From the NCBI GenBank assembly GCA_024305745.1, contig JAHRBS010000012.1, positions 5,001-69,000 on the forward strand: a stretch of DNA of 64,000 nt, read 5' to 3'. A program made the translations under genes and the position numbers. Origin of the DNA: Polyporus tsugae (lineage: Eukaryota > Basidiomycota > Agaricomycetes > Polyporales > Polyporaceae). Positions 43,880 through 56,224 of the stretch are shown here, piece after piece. The notes beneath the pieces are model-generated. The model did not search any database and was not told where the DNA came from. It worked only from the letters and a program-made list of their open reading frames with translations. The first letter of the stretch is position 1. Each line of letters begins with the position of its first letter.

Positions 43880-46800
43880 ATGCCCCCTCCTTCAAAGGCT
43901 CGCCATACTACCACTCGTGCCACAGAATCCGCCTCCGCTGTCTCCCCCGATGACCTCGCCGACAGCCTCGCCAACAAGCTCACCATCTCCCATTCCAAAG
44001 GCAAGGCCAAAGCCCTCACTCCAGAGGCCAGTCTGCAGGAGCGCCAGGCTGCCGCAATGCGCGCAGCCAATGCTGCTTCCAAATCCCTCTCTGCCGTCAT
44101 CGAGTCTGGATGGAAGGCCTCACAGTCCAAGACATCAGACCGTACCACCGCTGCATCCGCCACCAAGGCAGCCACATCCGCCCGTAGGGATCTCACAACC
44201 CTTCGTTCACTCAGCTCTGGAAACGTCGACATTGAGCGTGCCGCGTCTAGTCTGGTTGCCAAGCTCACTACCCTTGAGATGGTGCGTCGTCTCCCACCTC
44301 CTACCTACCTCCCTGACCCCAGCGCAAGTATAACGCCGCCCTCGGTCTCCTCCAAGATATGCATGCACCCTTGATTTCCCTCTACCGCACCACTACACCT
44401 CGACCCGCCCCGCCCATCCTTGATCTCCTTGCGCTTCCTCTACCCGACGACTCCATCTCAGACCTCCATCTCCACTTGATATCTACCTACCTCTTGCACG
44501 CGATCCAGATCCTCTCACACACTATAACTGATCTCTCCACTCTCGTATCCGCACTGAACGACCTTTCGAGTCCGACACTTCTCGCCTGGGCACCTGCCTT
44601 CTCCAATCTTCCCGAGAAACAGCACGACCACTTCTTCACCCGCGCATACACAATCACTTCTCGCCTCGCTTCATCTGCTGCTGTTCCCTCCGCTGCCTAT
44701 TCTCTCCGCATCTACTCGCTTCTCTGTCTATCCCACACACGGCCATCTGTCATCGCCCCCAATACCTTCTGGGAGCAGGCCGTCAAGTTCACCGCCATGT
44801 TCGCGAACACCGACTCGGTTTCCCCAGATGAAGCCGCCCAATCCGTCTCCGATTCCTGTGCGCGACTTGCGGCCGTCGCCGAGAAAAGGCAAGATAGGGC
44901 CGAGTTCATGACTGGCGTAGCGTTTGCTCGGTTCTGCGAGTACTGGAGTCGTTTCGCCAACCAGGTGAGTGCCTTACTTCATTTAATCACGGTTTCATGC
45001 GCGTAGTGGTGCATATAATACCTCGCGCTCTTGTTGTGGGTTGCAACCCCCACAGTCCCGTGAGAAGCAGGACCGTGTTCCACTTCAGAGTCTACATCGC
45101 CTGTTCAATGCGCCTTGGGGTATCGCATACACCATATAAAGCCGCCTCCTACGTACTCGGGTCACTCCGTGACATGCTATATGCTATGCTTACACGAATG
45201 CCTGCCATAGGCTGGTGACTTGCGTGCACTTGAACAAGTCGGCCAACTTGTACAGCCAGCCAAGGATAATGCCCAGGCAGACGAAGACCGAAACGTCATA
45301 GAAGCATCTCTACTCGCCACATCGCTCGCCCGTGCCCTCGCCGTGTTCGAACGTTGGGCAGGTGCGTTAGTCCCCGCTCTTTCGTAGCTTTGGAAATTGA
45401 CGTTTCCTTACAGATCATACAGATAACTTCGCGTCCAAGCTGCATGAATCGACTACTGTCATTAACCGGTGCGGACCTTCCCTTTCGCAGAGTGGAAGTG
45501 ACCACGACCGCGTGAAGCGTGGACTGGAGAGGTTGCGTCGTGCCGCGGTGAAGGTGGTCGAGCCGTCGCAGGGGTCTCCAGCGACCTTCCCGCGCGAGGT
45601 CGAGAGTAGTGCGAAGGCAATCTTGGAGCAGGTCGTAGATGTGCACACGGAGGCGATCACCCAGGTAAGTCTGCTTCAATTCGTCCTTGCGAGCCGATTT
45701 TCACGTATCCACCATGTAGCGGAATGCTTTCACGCCGAGCACGCTCACGCCCGCTCTCGAGACCCTCTTCACGCTCGCACGGGTTTCATTCGTGTTGAAC
45801 AACCCAGACAGCTACGCCCCAGCCCGCGCACATCTCGCGCGCGCAGCGGCGCTCCTGGCCGACGTTCCGTCATCCAGACCTTCGGTCTCCTCTCTAGCCC
45901 TCGCGAATTACAAGCGTTGTGTATCGGTGGTATATCACTACCTTGGGAGTCAGCTGCATCAGAGCGGTCGCCACGACCATGCTGTGCCGTTTGTGAACGA
46001 GGGATGCCGTCTCGGCCAACGTGCGCTGCAGATGTATCGCGCTGCAAGGGGCGAGGGGGGGATGGATGTCGACGGAGAGGATAAGGGCAAGGAGGAGGCT
46101 TGGAAGGTGCTCGAAGAGCAGCTCTACAGACGATGGGAGCTGCTGGCAGTCTGCCACGCAAAGACTGGCGATCGCAAGGTAAGCTCTGCGATATGCATAT
46201 GTTGACTTTCGAGAGCGTCATGAGCTGACTTGGGATCCAGTCCGCGTACGAAGCCTTCCTCAGTAGCATCAACGCCTTCCCCTTTGCTCAACACAAGTTC
46301 GTCGAGCTCGCGCGGACCACTCCCCCGGTAGCGCTTTTCGAGTCCAGTCCCGCGCTTAAGCAGCTCGGCGCGCTGCTGGACCGCGTCACGTATATCGCTG
46401 CTTGCGAGCTGTTCCAGGCCCCAGGGGCTGTCTCCGCGTCGTCCTGGTTCACCGCTGGTGCATCTAACTTGGGCGACAATGACGCTAAGTGTGCTGTCGG
46501 TGCGCTCCTGGAGCGGCAGCTCAGCGGCCTAGAGGAGAGCAAGTGGAAACAGGGCATTCAGAGCGTCCTCCGGCAGCTCCTCGACGATGCGCTCGAGGTC
46601 TTTACAGCGACGGAGCGGCCCCTAAGGCGAGCGCGCGTCCTCCTTAAGAAGCTGGAGCTCTCTTACCACTCCGGTTTGGCAAGCGCGGAGGGGAACGATG
46701 ATGTGCTGCCATATCACAAGGAGGCGCAGTCACTCCTCGTTCGCCAGGTATGTTCCCTTACACAATGTTCTTGCCTAACGTGTATCGCTCATCGAACTGC

Positions 46801-49800
46801 GTCGGCAGGACTTCGCGCTGGACGTTTCGCTTGCCCAGTTCTCATCCGAGCTTCTGGCTTCGCTCCATCTCTGGCTCGCGGTCCACGCACATCGCACGCG
46901 AGACCCGGCGCAGTCGTCCTTCGTCATTTCGCATGCTGAAGAAGCATGCAAAGTCATTCGCACGATGATCCCAGCTTCCATTTCCAGGCAGTCCCTTGGT
47001 CGACTTTCTCTGGGGGCTGGCAAGTCCCCCAAGGACGCTTCCATTCGGCCAATAGAGTCCCAGTTACCGCGGAGGACTACGAGAGGGAAGGCAGCGGCTG
47101 TCACAGCGACGCGTACGAAGACCGCTCCCCGTACGACGAGGGCGAAGGTGCCGCCTGTTACGCCAAAGAAGCGGAGGGCGTTGGATCCGGTCTCGCTCAA
47201 CGCTGCAGCAATAGCTGCGACTTCCCCGAAGGCGACTGCGACCGGGCCCCAGGGAAAGATGGAGTTCGACAACTTTGTGAAGTTTGTTGCACTCATTCGT
47301 AGGTTTTCTTTACCCTGGATGGCATGATGTCAGCTAATGCCTTGTGTAGGTATGGTGTCTCATCTTATCGGACTCGTTGGACATGTGCTCGTCCGAGTGC
47401 AGCTCCTCAATGCGGCCAGGAAATTGAGCGAGCGGCATGTCGGGATCTGTTCCGAAGGTGATCCTCGTCGCAGCACGTCGTGTACCATGCACAACCTAAT
47501 CTACGCTGTGGTTCTACAGTGTACGTCTCTTTGACGATAGACACTGCGCACGAATACGTCAAGCTGGGCCGAGCTGAGAAGGCTGCCTCCATCTTGGCCC
47601 ATGTGCTCCCCGCTGTGCGCAGCGGCTCTCTCCCTTCCGATGTCGTCATCGTTTTCCTATTGCGATACTCCGGGGCACTCGCGGCGGCTGGCGAGGTGCT
47701 CAAAGCGTGAGTTGTCCGACTTGTTTCGGGGCTGTCTTTTGTCTCATTAGTTGACTGTGTCTAGGTCGATGGCGTATTGTGATGCAGTGTCTGCTGCCGT
47801 CGACTCCGTAGCTGCGGAGTCAGGTCGGCCAACAGCCCAGCGCATCCGAGTACGAGCTGCGCTATTAGAGCGCACCGCCCAAGCCGCTTTATCGTATGCG
47901 GCGATTCAAGATGCAAGGGTAGGGATTATACTTCACGTCTCGTGAGATTTTGCCCATGTATTCTCTTTGCAGGATGATCCCACCTCGTCTATCCAGGGGC
48001 TCACGCAAGCGCTTCGTCTGTGGAATCGCGCTATTGATACCATTTCTCGCCTGCAGCCCTCGACACTGAAACAGCCCGCCCATGACAACCCCTTCGAAGT
48101 GACACCTGAGCAAGCCCAAGACTCGAAGAACACAATCCAGGAGCCGCGAGTTCTGTCTTCCCGCGCGTCAAGTCCTCAGGTTTTCTTGGACTCATCTGGG
48201 TGGCGCTTGGCTGAGGGCCTTCTTTCCACCCTTCTGTCGCTTTCCCGGGCCTACGCTGCGCGAGGGTCCGCCCGGGAAGCAGAGTTCTTCGCGCAGCAAA
48301 CGAAGGACCTAGCCGAGTCCTTGCACGCACCTGTCATGATCAGCCGTGCTATAGCTCAGCAGGGCGAGCTTCAGATCCAACTCGGTCTGCTCCAGGAAGG
48401 ACACCAATCGCTCATGCGGGCTGCAGAACTCGTCATGCACCTCAAGGGCCCAGACGCGGCGGAAGTCCGACGGCTGCAGGGGCGCTATAGCGTGCTGAGT
48501 GCGGATTCGAAGGGTGCTCAACAGTTGTTCGAGGAGGCGACTAGCCTGCTCGATGAGCTTGGGAATATGTTTGCCGCTCTGGATGTCATCTGTGGGTGCG
48601 TGGAACCAATCTTGCTGAACGGGACGGTTATATGAAGCAGCGCGAACAGGGCGAGAAAGTCTTTAGTGGTGTCTCCGAGGGCGTCCAACGCGCAGATGTC
48701 CGAAACCGTTTTGGCACCGACGCTCCTCGCCAGAGTCTTGAGACACCAGAGTGCGTTGCCATATCCATCTTGGTAGAATCGCACCGATTGACATCATACA
48801 CGTTGAATAGTTTCTCTCCTACACGATGTCGGCGAAGAGTACACGAAGCTGTTAGAGCGCTTTGCGAAACTGTCGCATAACGCAGAGGCGAAGGTTGGCC
48901 GATCCTTTTACCGGGGTTTGTCGCTCTCTAACTTGGGCCGTAGGCGGAAGAAATCGCTCTGAGGGCCAAGCTCACCCTCGACGAAGTGTATTCACGTTTC
49001 CGAGCGGACATCTTCCTCAGCTCACTCGCGGAATCAGGTACGTCTTGTCATGAGTGCCGAGCGGATGATGTATTGATTGAAGGCGTAGCAATGACCATCC
49101 CGATGGGAATGTCGGGCGATGTCACGCCGTCATCCGCATCCCAAGACATGTTGGAAACACTTGCCACCGCCGAGAAGCTATTCTGGGAACACATGAGTTA
49201 TGTTGCGCGTAGAGGGCACGTTTCATCTGTCCGCGAGGCCGCCATATGTCTGGCTTTGATTAGGGCGTTCCGCACGAGTCTCGGACGTGGAGATAAGTAT
49301 ACGCCCGTATTGGCTGCTCAGCTTCTAGGTTGGTGCTAGTATTACTCTTCTTGTGGCACCCTCTGATCCCCGATGCACAGACGCTTCCACCGTGACGACT
49401 TTGCGACGGGAAATGGTCGAAGTTATCCGTCACAAATTCCTCGACCCAAACGCGACCGACGACTTGCGATGGCCCATGATCACTTTTAATGGATCACCGC
49501 TCCCTCCCACAGCCAAACCACGGCAACATACGCGGTTTAGCCACCCGAGGTTCCCCGAAGAGGACGACCAGGACGGGGAGCAGGTTGACGATCTCAACCT
49601 CAAGGCGTACTGGGAGTCCATTGCTGAGCGATACGAGGCTCAGTGCTTCGAATCCCAACGCATGTCCATCAGCCAAGTCGACGCATTGCCCCCTCACTGG
49701 ACTGTCGTTAACGTCAGCATCACCGAAGACAGGCAAAGCATGTTCGTCACTCGCCAGCGTGCCGCCCAGAAGCCACTTATATTCTGCTTGCCGCTGAAAG

Positions 49801-51288
49801 GACGACGAGAAGGCCAAGAAGACGACCACCTGACATACGACGATGCCATCAGCGAACTGACGGAGATCATAAGGCTCAGCGACGAAGGAGCACGACAGGC
49901 TGGCGGTGTCAGAAAAGATGACAAGGCCGGTCGTGTCGCGTGGTGGAAGGGTCGCACTGAACTCGACAGACGTCTCAAGGAACTATTGGCTGATATCGAG
50001 TTCTGCTGGCTGGGAGCGTTCAAGGTTAGTCTCGCGTGTGTCTGCGTGTGAGAATCTAATGAATCCGTCCCAGACAATCTTCTACCCGTCAAGAGACCTT
50101 CACTCCGATGACCTCGCCTCCCTCCGGACGCGTCTGGACGCCGTCTTTAAAGGTGGCCTAGTCTTCCAGGACAAGAAACCCAAGATCCACCTTGGCCTCG
50201 ACGACGGCCTGCTCGAATGCTTCTCCCATCTCCCTCCTTCATGCCGCGATGAAGAACTGGAAGATCTCGTCTACTTCATCCTCGACCTCTACCAATTCCA
50301 CGGGATTCCGGTCGCCATTTCTGAAGTTGACATGGATCAAGTGATTGTCGAGTTGCGTAACACGCTAGAAGAGCATTCGGCGCGAGTGATGGCCCGATCC
50401 ACTGACGAAGACGACGATGGCCACATTTTCCTCGTGTTGGACAAGAACGTTCAGGGCATTCCCTGGGAGTCTCTTCCTGCCCTCAGAGGGAAGAGTGTGA
50501 GCCGTATACCGAGTGTCGACTTCCTGCTCGATCGTCTCGAGTTTGCCCGCTGGCAGAAACACGAGTCGCAAGACGTCCCACTTGATCGCGCAACGATTGA
50601 CCCTCGCAAGACTTATTTCGTGCTCAACCCTAGTGGCGATCTGAAGGGTACCGAAGGCCGCTTCGTCGAGTGGCTCAAAGAAATGAAGACCGCAGGATGG
50701 GACGGCGTCATCGGCCGTCCACCAAGTGAACAACAGCTCCTGGATGCGTTGACGAACCGTGATCTCGTAATGTAAGGTTTTCGCAGCCCAGTACTGTCTT
50801 GACCGACTCAATCTTCTTGCACGCAGCTACTTCGGGCACGGTGGTGCCGAGCAGTATGTACGTTCGCACAAAGTCCGTCATTTGCAGCGCTGTGCAGCAA
50901 CGATGCTCTGGGGATGTTCCTCTGGGACGTTGAAGTACATGGGCGACTTCGACCGTACGGGCACCCCTTACCACTACATGCTCGCGGGCTGGTGCGTCGT
51001 GTCCACCTCATCCGCTTTAACGTTGTGGCTGATAGATGCTTCCTCGAACGCAGCCCGACGCTCGTCGCGAACCTTTGGGACGTGACGGACCGCGATATCG
51101 ACAAATTCTCGCAGTCCGTGTTCGACGACCTTCGCCTTACCCCCGGTCCTGTCAAGCAATGGTCTCCCGAGGGAGAAGATCGCTCCACGTCCGTCGTCAA
51201 GGCAGTGGCTCATGCACGAGATTCGTGCAAGCTCAAATACCTGACTGGTGCGGCACCGGTCGTATACGGGATACCCTTCTATCTGTAA
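43880..51288 (+). CDS. ESP1: Separase (sister-chromatid cohesion protease)
   Basis: About 18 exons. Confirmed exons include 43880-44281, 44329-44964, 45211-45361, 45414-45664, 45720-46178, 46241-46747, 46809-47298, 47350-47457, 47520-47706, 47765-47918 and 47973-48595; the rest follow to TAA at 51286-51288. The peptidase C50 domain is at the end: [19 protein letters not shown], the catalytic His in [10 protein letters not shown] (codon 50,837-50,839), the catalytic Cys in MLWGCSSG (codon 50,915-50,917), [19 protein letters not shown] and [16 protein letters not shown]. It cleaves the cohesin kleisin at anaphase. The long N-terminal part is a helical repeat region, with a basic disordered stretch near 47,050-47,200 ([13 protein letters not shown]). 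All splice sites I followed keep the frame; exons 12-15 are less certain in their exact borders. A fragment of exon 2 is duplicated at 35,590. Confidence 0.92.
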
Positions 51289-52781
51289 TGGTTCCGTCTT
51301 ATCCTCATGCTGTATCTATACATATGTCTATGGGAATCTGTGTTGTTGTCCGCATCGCTCTCGCCGTGCCCACAGTACTAGTGACAAATGAGCTGTTCAA
51401 CTTCGTTACACCCCCCGGACTCTGTGTGGCAACTAATTACTCACAAAGTCCACTTTGCCGCCACCATCATAAGTAAGACGCAGCATCCGTGACGGTGTGA
51501 CCCGCACTGGAAAGTGCGCACCTTGTTCTCGCTCACGACGAGAGCGCTGAGAAATCGAAAGCCTCGACCTGCAGCGTAACGATACACGTGGTGGTCTGCA
51601 GGGTTCATTGAATCACTGCGTGAAGGCGGTACTTTGTTCACCCCATCCGAGACCAGGTCGTTCAAGGTTGTTCACGGTGCACGACATTGCGTCGCGAAGG
51701 CCTGGAGGGGGTTACCTCGCCGATCGTCGTTCGGGGGGGTTGCTAGGTGACTTCGTGCAGGGAGTCGCAATCTGTGCTCGCTCTGGGTTGTTCAAGGAAG
51801 AACGAGGTCATGTTGCACAAGCGAACAACTGTAAACGAGGTGCCTCACAGCCGGGTGCTGCGACAATTACAGGCGAGATTTTGCGATATAATCATACGAT
51901 TCGATCTGAGCGGGCCAATATGTACTGCAGAGCCAATATTCATTATTTGGGCATCATATGTATAGAGTACCGTACAACAATTAAAACTACAGTGAGCCGC
52001 GCAGCACAACGTGTACGTTGTCCTGCCAGTGAGCCCGGTAGTCCGTTTCACCAGATACTCAAGCGATCACTCACCAATAAGGTCAATGTTGTGAACAACT
52101 TGTAGGTGGCGAAGACGGGGGGATGGACGGAGTTACGCGTCCTCCGAGGCTCCGGTGAGTGCGAGGTAGAGCACGGTACAGTATGTCTCCTGCGGAAGAT
52201 CACATTGTCAAGGCTCCTCTCATACCAGAGAGTCAGACAAAGCTCAGGTACCTCTTGGTTGGACGATGTGATCCAAGCCAGGGAGACCAAGAACAAGACA
52301 AATGAAATCAATTACTCACTAGGCTATCTTCAACGTGTGCGTGAACCGCCAACCTGACGGCGACGTGAGCTTTCAAGCCCTTCGCACCAATGTCCAGTCT
52401 CCACACTCCGTTCAGCACTGAGGGGGGCGTACGAATGGCTCCACCACAGTTGAAGCTTCGCACCAGTGGTACGTTTCACAGAGGGATTGCGAGGATGCGA
52501 GGGATCAATATTCTCAGCAGCCACGATGTCGGAAGGGAAGCCGGAGGGAGGCTTGAGGATTTGGTGTTACGGATGCGGGTCATGTCTAAGTTATGTCGTG
52601 TTGCCTATGGACAGGAGCAAGTGTTATATACGGAAATGGCCGCTTGTTCAAGCAAGAGAAAGTAGGCAGGCAGCACGATCCGGTCGACGTTGTGTACTTA
52701 GGAGGTATGAACGAGGTCAAACTACGCGCGCTCGAGCTCGTTTGGAGTCGTCCGAGATCAACTCGCCGCGTGCTAACGCGC
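51289..52781. other. Intergenic stretch after separase
   Basis: I see no supported gene in about 1.5 kb. Short open frames on both strands lack splice partners and protein-like composition. No palindrome of the three families occurs. Confidence 0.5.
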
Positions 52782-53546
52782 TTATATCGGCTGGGGCTGA
52801 GCGCTGAGCGCTGAACGAGGAGGACCAATCTCACCTCGCTCAGACTCGTCAAGCCCCCATACATTAGGTTGTTCAGGCCGGAACAAGCTAGCATCGCTCG
52901 GTCTGTGCAACTCTGTTTCGTCCCCTTTACTCACCTCGAACGAGGTTATCTCAAACGATGAACTACATTGTACACCTCGCGTCGCTTCACGTCGTTCGGG
53001 GCGCCCGAGGTTCATGAAAAACGCAGTGAATGAACCTTCGACACCGACCGGATCGTGGATGAGGTAGGGACGCGAAGGACGGTCGTACTGTCCGCAGCAA
53101 TGCATATGACCCACGAACACATCCAGGTTGGCTGGAAACCTAAGTATCGCCAAGATCAGCGACACCAGAAAAGGACTCGCTGCGGACATACCGAAGCTCC
53201 CCTCCAAAATCATGGCCTTGAGGGCGAGAAGCCGCCAGCCAGACAGAGTCCGGACAGACGTCAGACGTGTGAACCCGGTGGTCACAGCCCTATACCACGC
53301 GTACGACGAGCCTATGCAAATCATCAATTCGTGAGTTAGTATACCACGACGGCCAAGCTCCCGGCCAGAGGAGCTCGCCCGGCGGACAAAAACCGAGGCC
53401 CGCTCGAACTTGAAGATGCCGGTAAGTTGTGACGTCCCGTGAGGGCGGTGGCACACTATACATAGTACATAAGCAATAAAGTAGGTTACAAACAACCCAA
53501 GCAGCAGCAGCTTCGCTATAGATACACGGAGAAAAAATAATATCAT
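52782..53546 (-). CDS. Possible small membrane protein, 254 aa
   Basis: One open frame from ATG at 53546. It begins with a strong hydrophobic segment (MILFFLRVSIAKLLLLGLFV) that could anchor it in a membrane, and has a second hydrophobic segment near residue 135 (SPFLVSLILAILRFPA). The C-terminal third is polar. It lies 71 bp downstream of the stop of the G-alpha gene on the same strand. The family is not recognised, and codon pattern support is weak, so it could be a decayed gene or chance. Confidence 0.3.
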   Translation of the reverse strand: MILFFLRVSIAKLLLLGLFVTYFIAYVLCIVCHRPHGTSQLTGIFKFERASVFVRRASSSGRELGRRGILTHELMICIGSSYAWYRAVTTGFTRLTSVRTLSGWRLLALKAMILEGSFGMSAASPFLVSLILAILRFPANLDVFVGHMHCCGQYDRPSRPYLIHDPVGVEGSFTAFFMNLGRPERREATRGVQCSSSFEITSFEVSKGDETELHRPSDASLFRPEQPNVWGLDESERGEIGPPRSALSAQPQPI

Positions 53547-53616
53547 ACGGCTGCCCCCCCCGCCCCAAAGCCCCTGGTGCTGGTGCAGGTCGGACGGAGC
53601 AGCGTGGGTGTGCGCG

Positions 53617-56224
53617 CTATACAAAGTTGGCCTTCTCGAGGTTATGGCGGAGCACGCCGTCCCGGACTGTGGCGTGGCGCAGGGGCCGAGGTCGAAGTGA
53701 GCGTCTGTGCGAACGGCACGGCATGGGGGGGGGGACGGGGGTTTGGCTTACCTGAGGTTAGCGTCGAGGCTGTAGCTTTGGTATCCTGCAGCGGTGAGAA
53801 CCCGTCAGCGCTCAGCACCCGGCATATGCATGCGCGCGCAAGACAAGACAACAGAGTAGATCAATCATGATGCTCACGATGACCGTCGTGAGGTAGCCGT
53901 AGAACGGCCGTCCCACGTGTGGTGAGTATTCGCGATGTTGATCCCGGAACTTCTTGTGGAGGTCTGCGAACAGAGAACAGAACGGCGACCACGTCAGCAG
54001 GGGGGCTGAGCTGTGCGCGCAAGTGCGAACTGCGTACATCGCGCGAGCGTCGGGGCGTTGTTCTCGCGGTCGGCGAAGCTGGGGAGGTACTTGTTCACCC
54101 TGGCGCCGTTCGCGAGCTTCTTCTCGAGCAGGTCGACCTTGTTCAGGAACACTGCGGTTTGCAGACCGAACGTGAGATGGCGATGGCGATGGCGTGACGT
54201 GGTGACCACACGGGGGAGAGGAGAGACGTACAGACGATGATGCACTTGGCGAGCAGCTTGGACTGGACGATGCCTTTCCACAGCAAGAACGAGTCTTCTA
54301 GCCGGTTTACCCGGCGGTCTTCCGCGAGCAGCTCGTCGAAGCACGATATCGGCGCAAGGAACAGGATCGCATGGGCGTCGTCAAAGAACGGGAACCACGC
54401 CCCTCGCTAAAGACAAGAGAACCCATGAGCGCGGGGGCAAGCTAGTCCAACAAGGAGTGCGACGCACCGAAGTTCTCGAGCCACCGACATCGTAGATCAT
54501 CCACTCGCGTGAAACCTCGGTTGCGGCTGGCGAAGGTTCTAACGTCAGGCGGGGACGTATTGGCACAGAGACACGGGGCAGGAGGAGCATGGAAGAGTGC
54601 ACGCACCATAGCTCTCCATGACGAGCTTGTACTCCTGGACGCCGATCGTGCGCAGTCGTGAGCGGACGACGTCGTTGTCCGAAGGCTGGTAGTCCCGCTG
54701 AGTTATGCGAGCTATATCGTTGAGGAAGCTGGGCACCAAGTGAGCAGGTCGTGCCCCTAGCCAGAAAAGAAAAAAAAAACAGGGCAAAAACGCACAATCC
54801 CCCGGAGAGCTCCATGCGGATCTTCCTTCGGTTGAGCAAGTCGCGGACGACCGGATCCTGCCAGAGAGCCAACATGTCTTCTGCGCAGCTCGCGATGATC
54901 TCCGTCGCGTTCTCGAGCTTGGAGCCGTCGGCGGTGGCCCTGGCGCTGTCGTCGGACCCGGCGACCCTGTAGTATGCGGAGCGGACGGCTTCGCGCCAGG
55001 TGTTGTTGGAGCGGACGTAGAACTCGGTGGGCCGGCGGCGTGCAGTGCCGTCGAGGAAGGGCGCGGCAGCCTCGAGGTCCTCGGAGGGGGAGAGGAAGGT
55101 GTCAAAGGGGATGTCCTGGACGATCTCGTGGGTGGCGGCACCGATGAGCTGCTTGAGGTCCGCTTCGACGCGGCGGAGGGGGGCGAGACGGAGCTTGAGG
55201 AGGGCGTGGGTATGGCTAAATGGGGACGGAGTGGAAAGGGTGGGGGGGTCGACGGTGTCGGGAGGGTGCGAGGGGGAGGTGGGGTTGGAGGACTTGGACA
55301 TCTCTGCGTTGAGGACGTCGAGAATGAGGTTGATGGAGCGGACGAGATTGAGCTGGATGACCGCGCGCCATGACGCACGCTCAGCCTTCCAAGCCTTGGG
55401 GGCGAACGCGAGCTGGAAGTCTGGGACGAGAGCACGCGCATGTCAGCGACAAGGCTCGAGCAGCGACTCGGATCGGTCCTCACTTTTCAGCGTCGTGGAT
55501 TTGCCTGCGACGTCAAAAGAACCGTCAGCTGATGCCCTCCCACGAAGAACCAACATCTCAAAAACGCTAAATCGTATCCGGCGGGGACGTTAACAAAGTC
55601 GTCGGCGCGCCGGATCGGGGGGACCGTCGTCTGAATGCGACCACTGGCGGGAAAACGATTTGCAGCTCGGGTGATTGCCATGCCAGGAAGCATTGATTTG
55701 TTGGCAAGGAAAGGACACAACGACAGCGCGCCATCTGTGAGACAGCGGAAAGGGGAACTGTCCTAAATACCTCTCGCGGGTGTCGAGAACGAGAACCGCG
55801 AAGGACGGCAGGAGGAAAGGACAGCGGACAGACAACTCGCTACCAAGGAGGCGGCGCCGGCACAAACAAGGGTGACCTCGCGGACATGGGCCGTGGCACA
55901 AAGACGGGCCTCAGCACAGACATCATGGCCAGCATAGAACCGACGAGGACAGAGAGCGGCAATGGATGGACAGGCGAAGAGAGAAGGGGAAGGGGACGTA
56001 CCGGATTCACTCTGGCCGAGGAGGAGGAGCTTGAACATGCTCTTGTGCGCCTTCCACGCTGCCCGGTCCCGCTTGATCGTCTCCTCAATCTCGTCGTTGA
56101 CCCTCTTCGCATCCGCCTCCACCCTCAGTCGCGCCGCCCTCTCCCCCACCGTCTCTCCCGGTGGCGGCGCTATCGCCGCAGCCAGCGGGTCCTCGGGATC
56201 CAGTGAACGACGCGCGCTATACAT
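53617..56224 (-). CDS. Divergent heterotrimeric G-protein alpha subunit
   Basis: About eight exons; ATG at 56224, stop at 53617-53619. The Ras-like fold motifs are clear: the P-loop GQSESG|KSTTLK split by an intron, the helical domain with a Ser/Pro-rich insertion (SKSSNPTSPSHPPDTVDP), switch I SRLRTIGVQEYK, switch II YDVGGSRTS, FFDDAHAILFLAPIS, guanine-specificity FLNKVDLLEKKL, and C-terminal VRDGVLRHNLEKANFV. It should bind GTP and relay receptor signals at the plasma membrane. Two departures stand out: the switch II glutamine that catalyses GTP hydrolysis (DVGGQ) is serine, and the TCAT guanine-binding loop reads TTVI before DTK. There is no N-terminal MGxxxS myristoylation signal. It belongs with the expanded divergent G-alphas of mushroom-forming fungi rather than the three canonical subunits. 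Confidence 0.85.
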
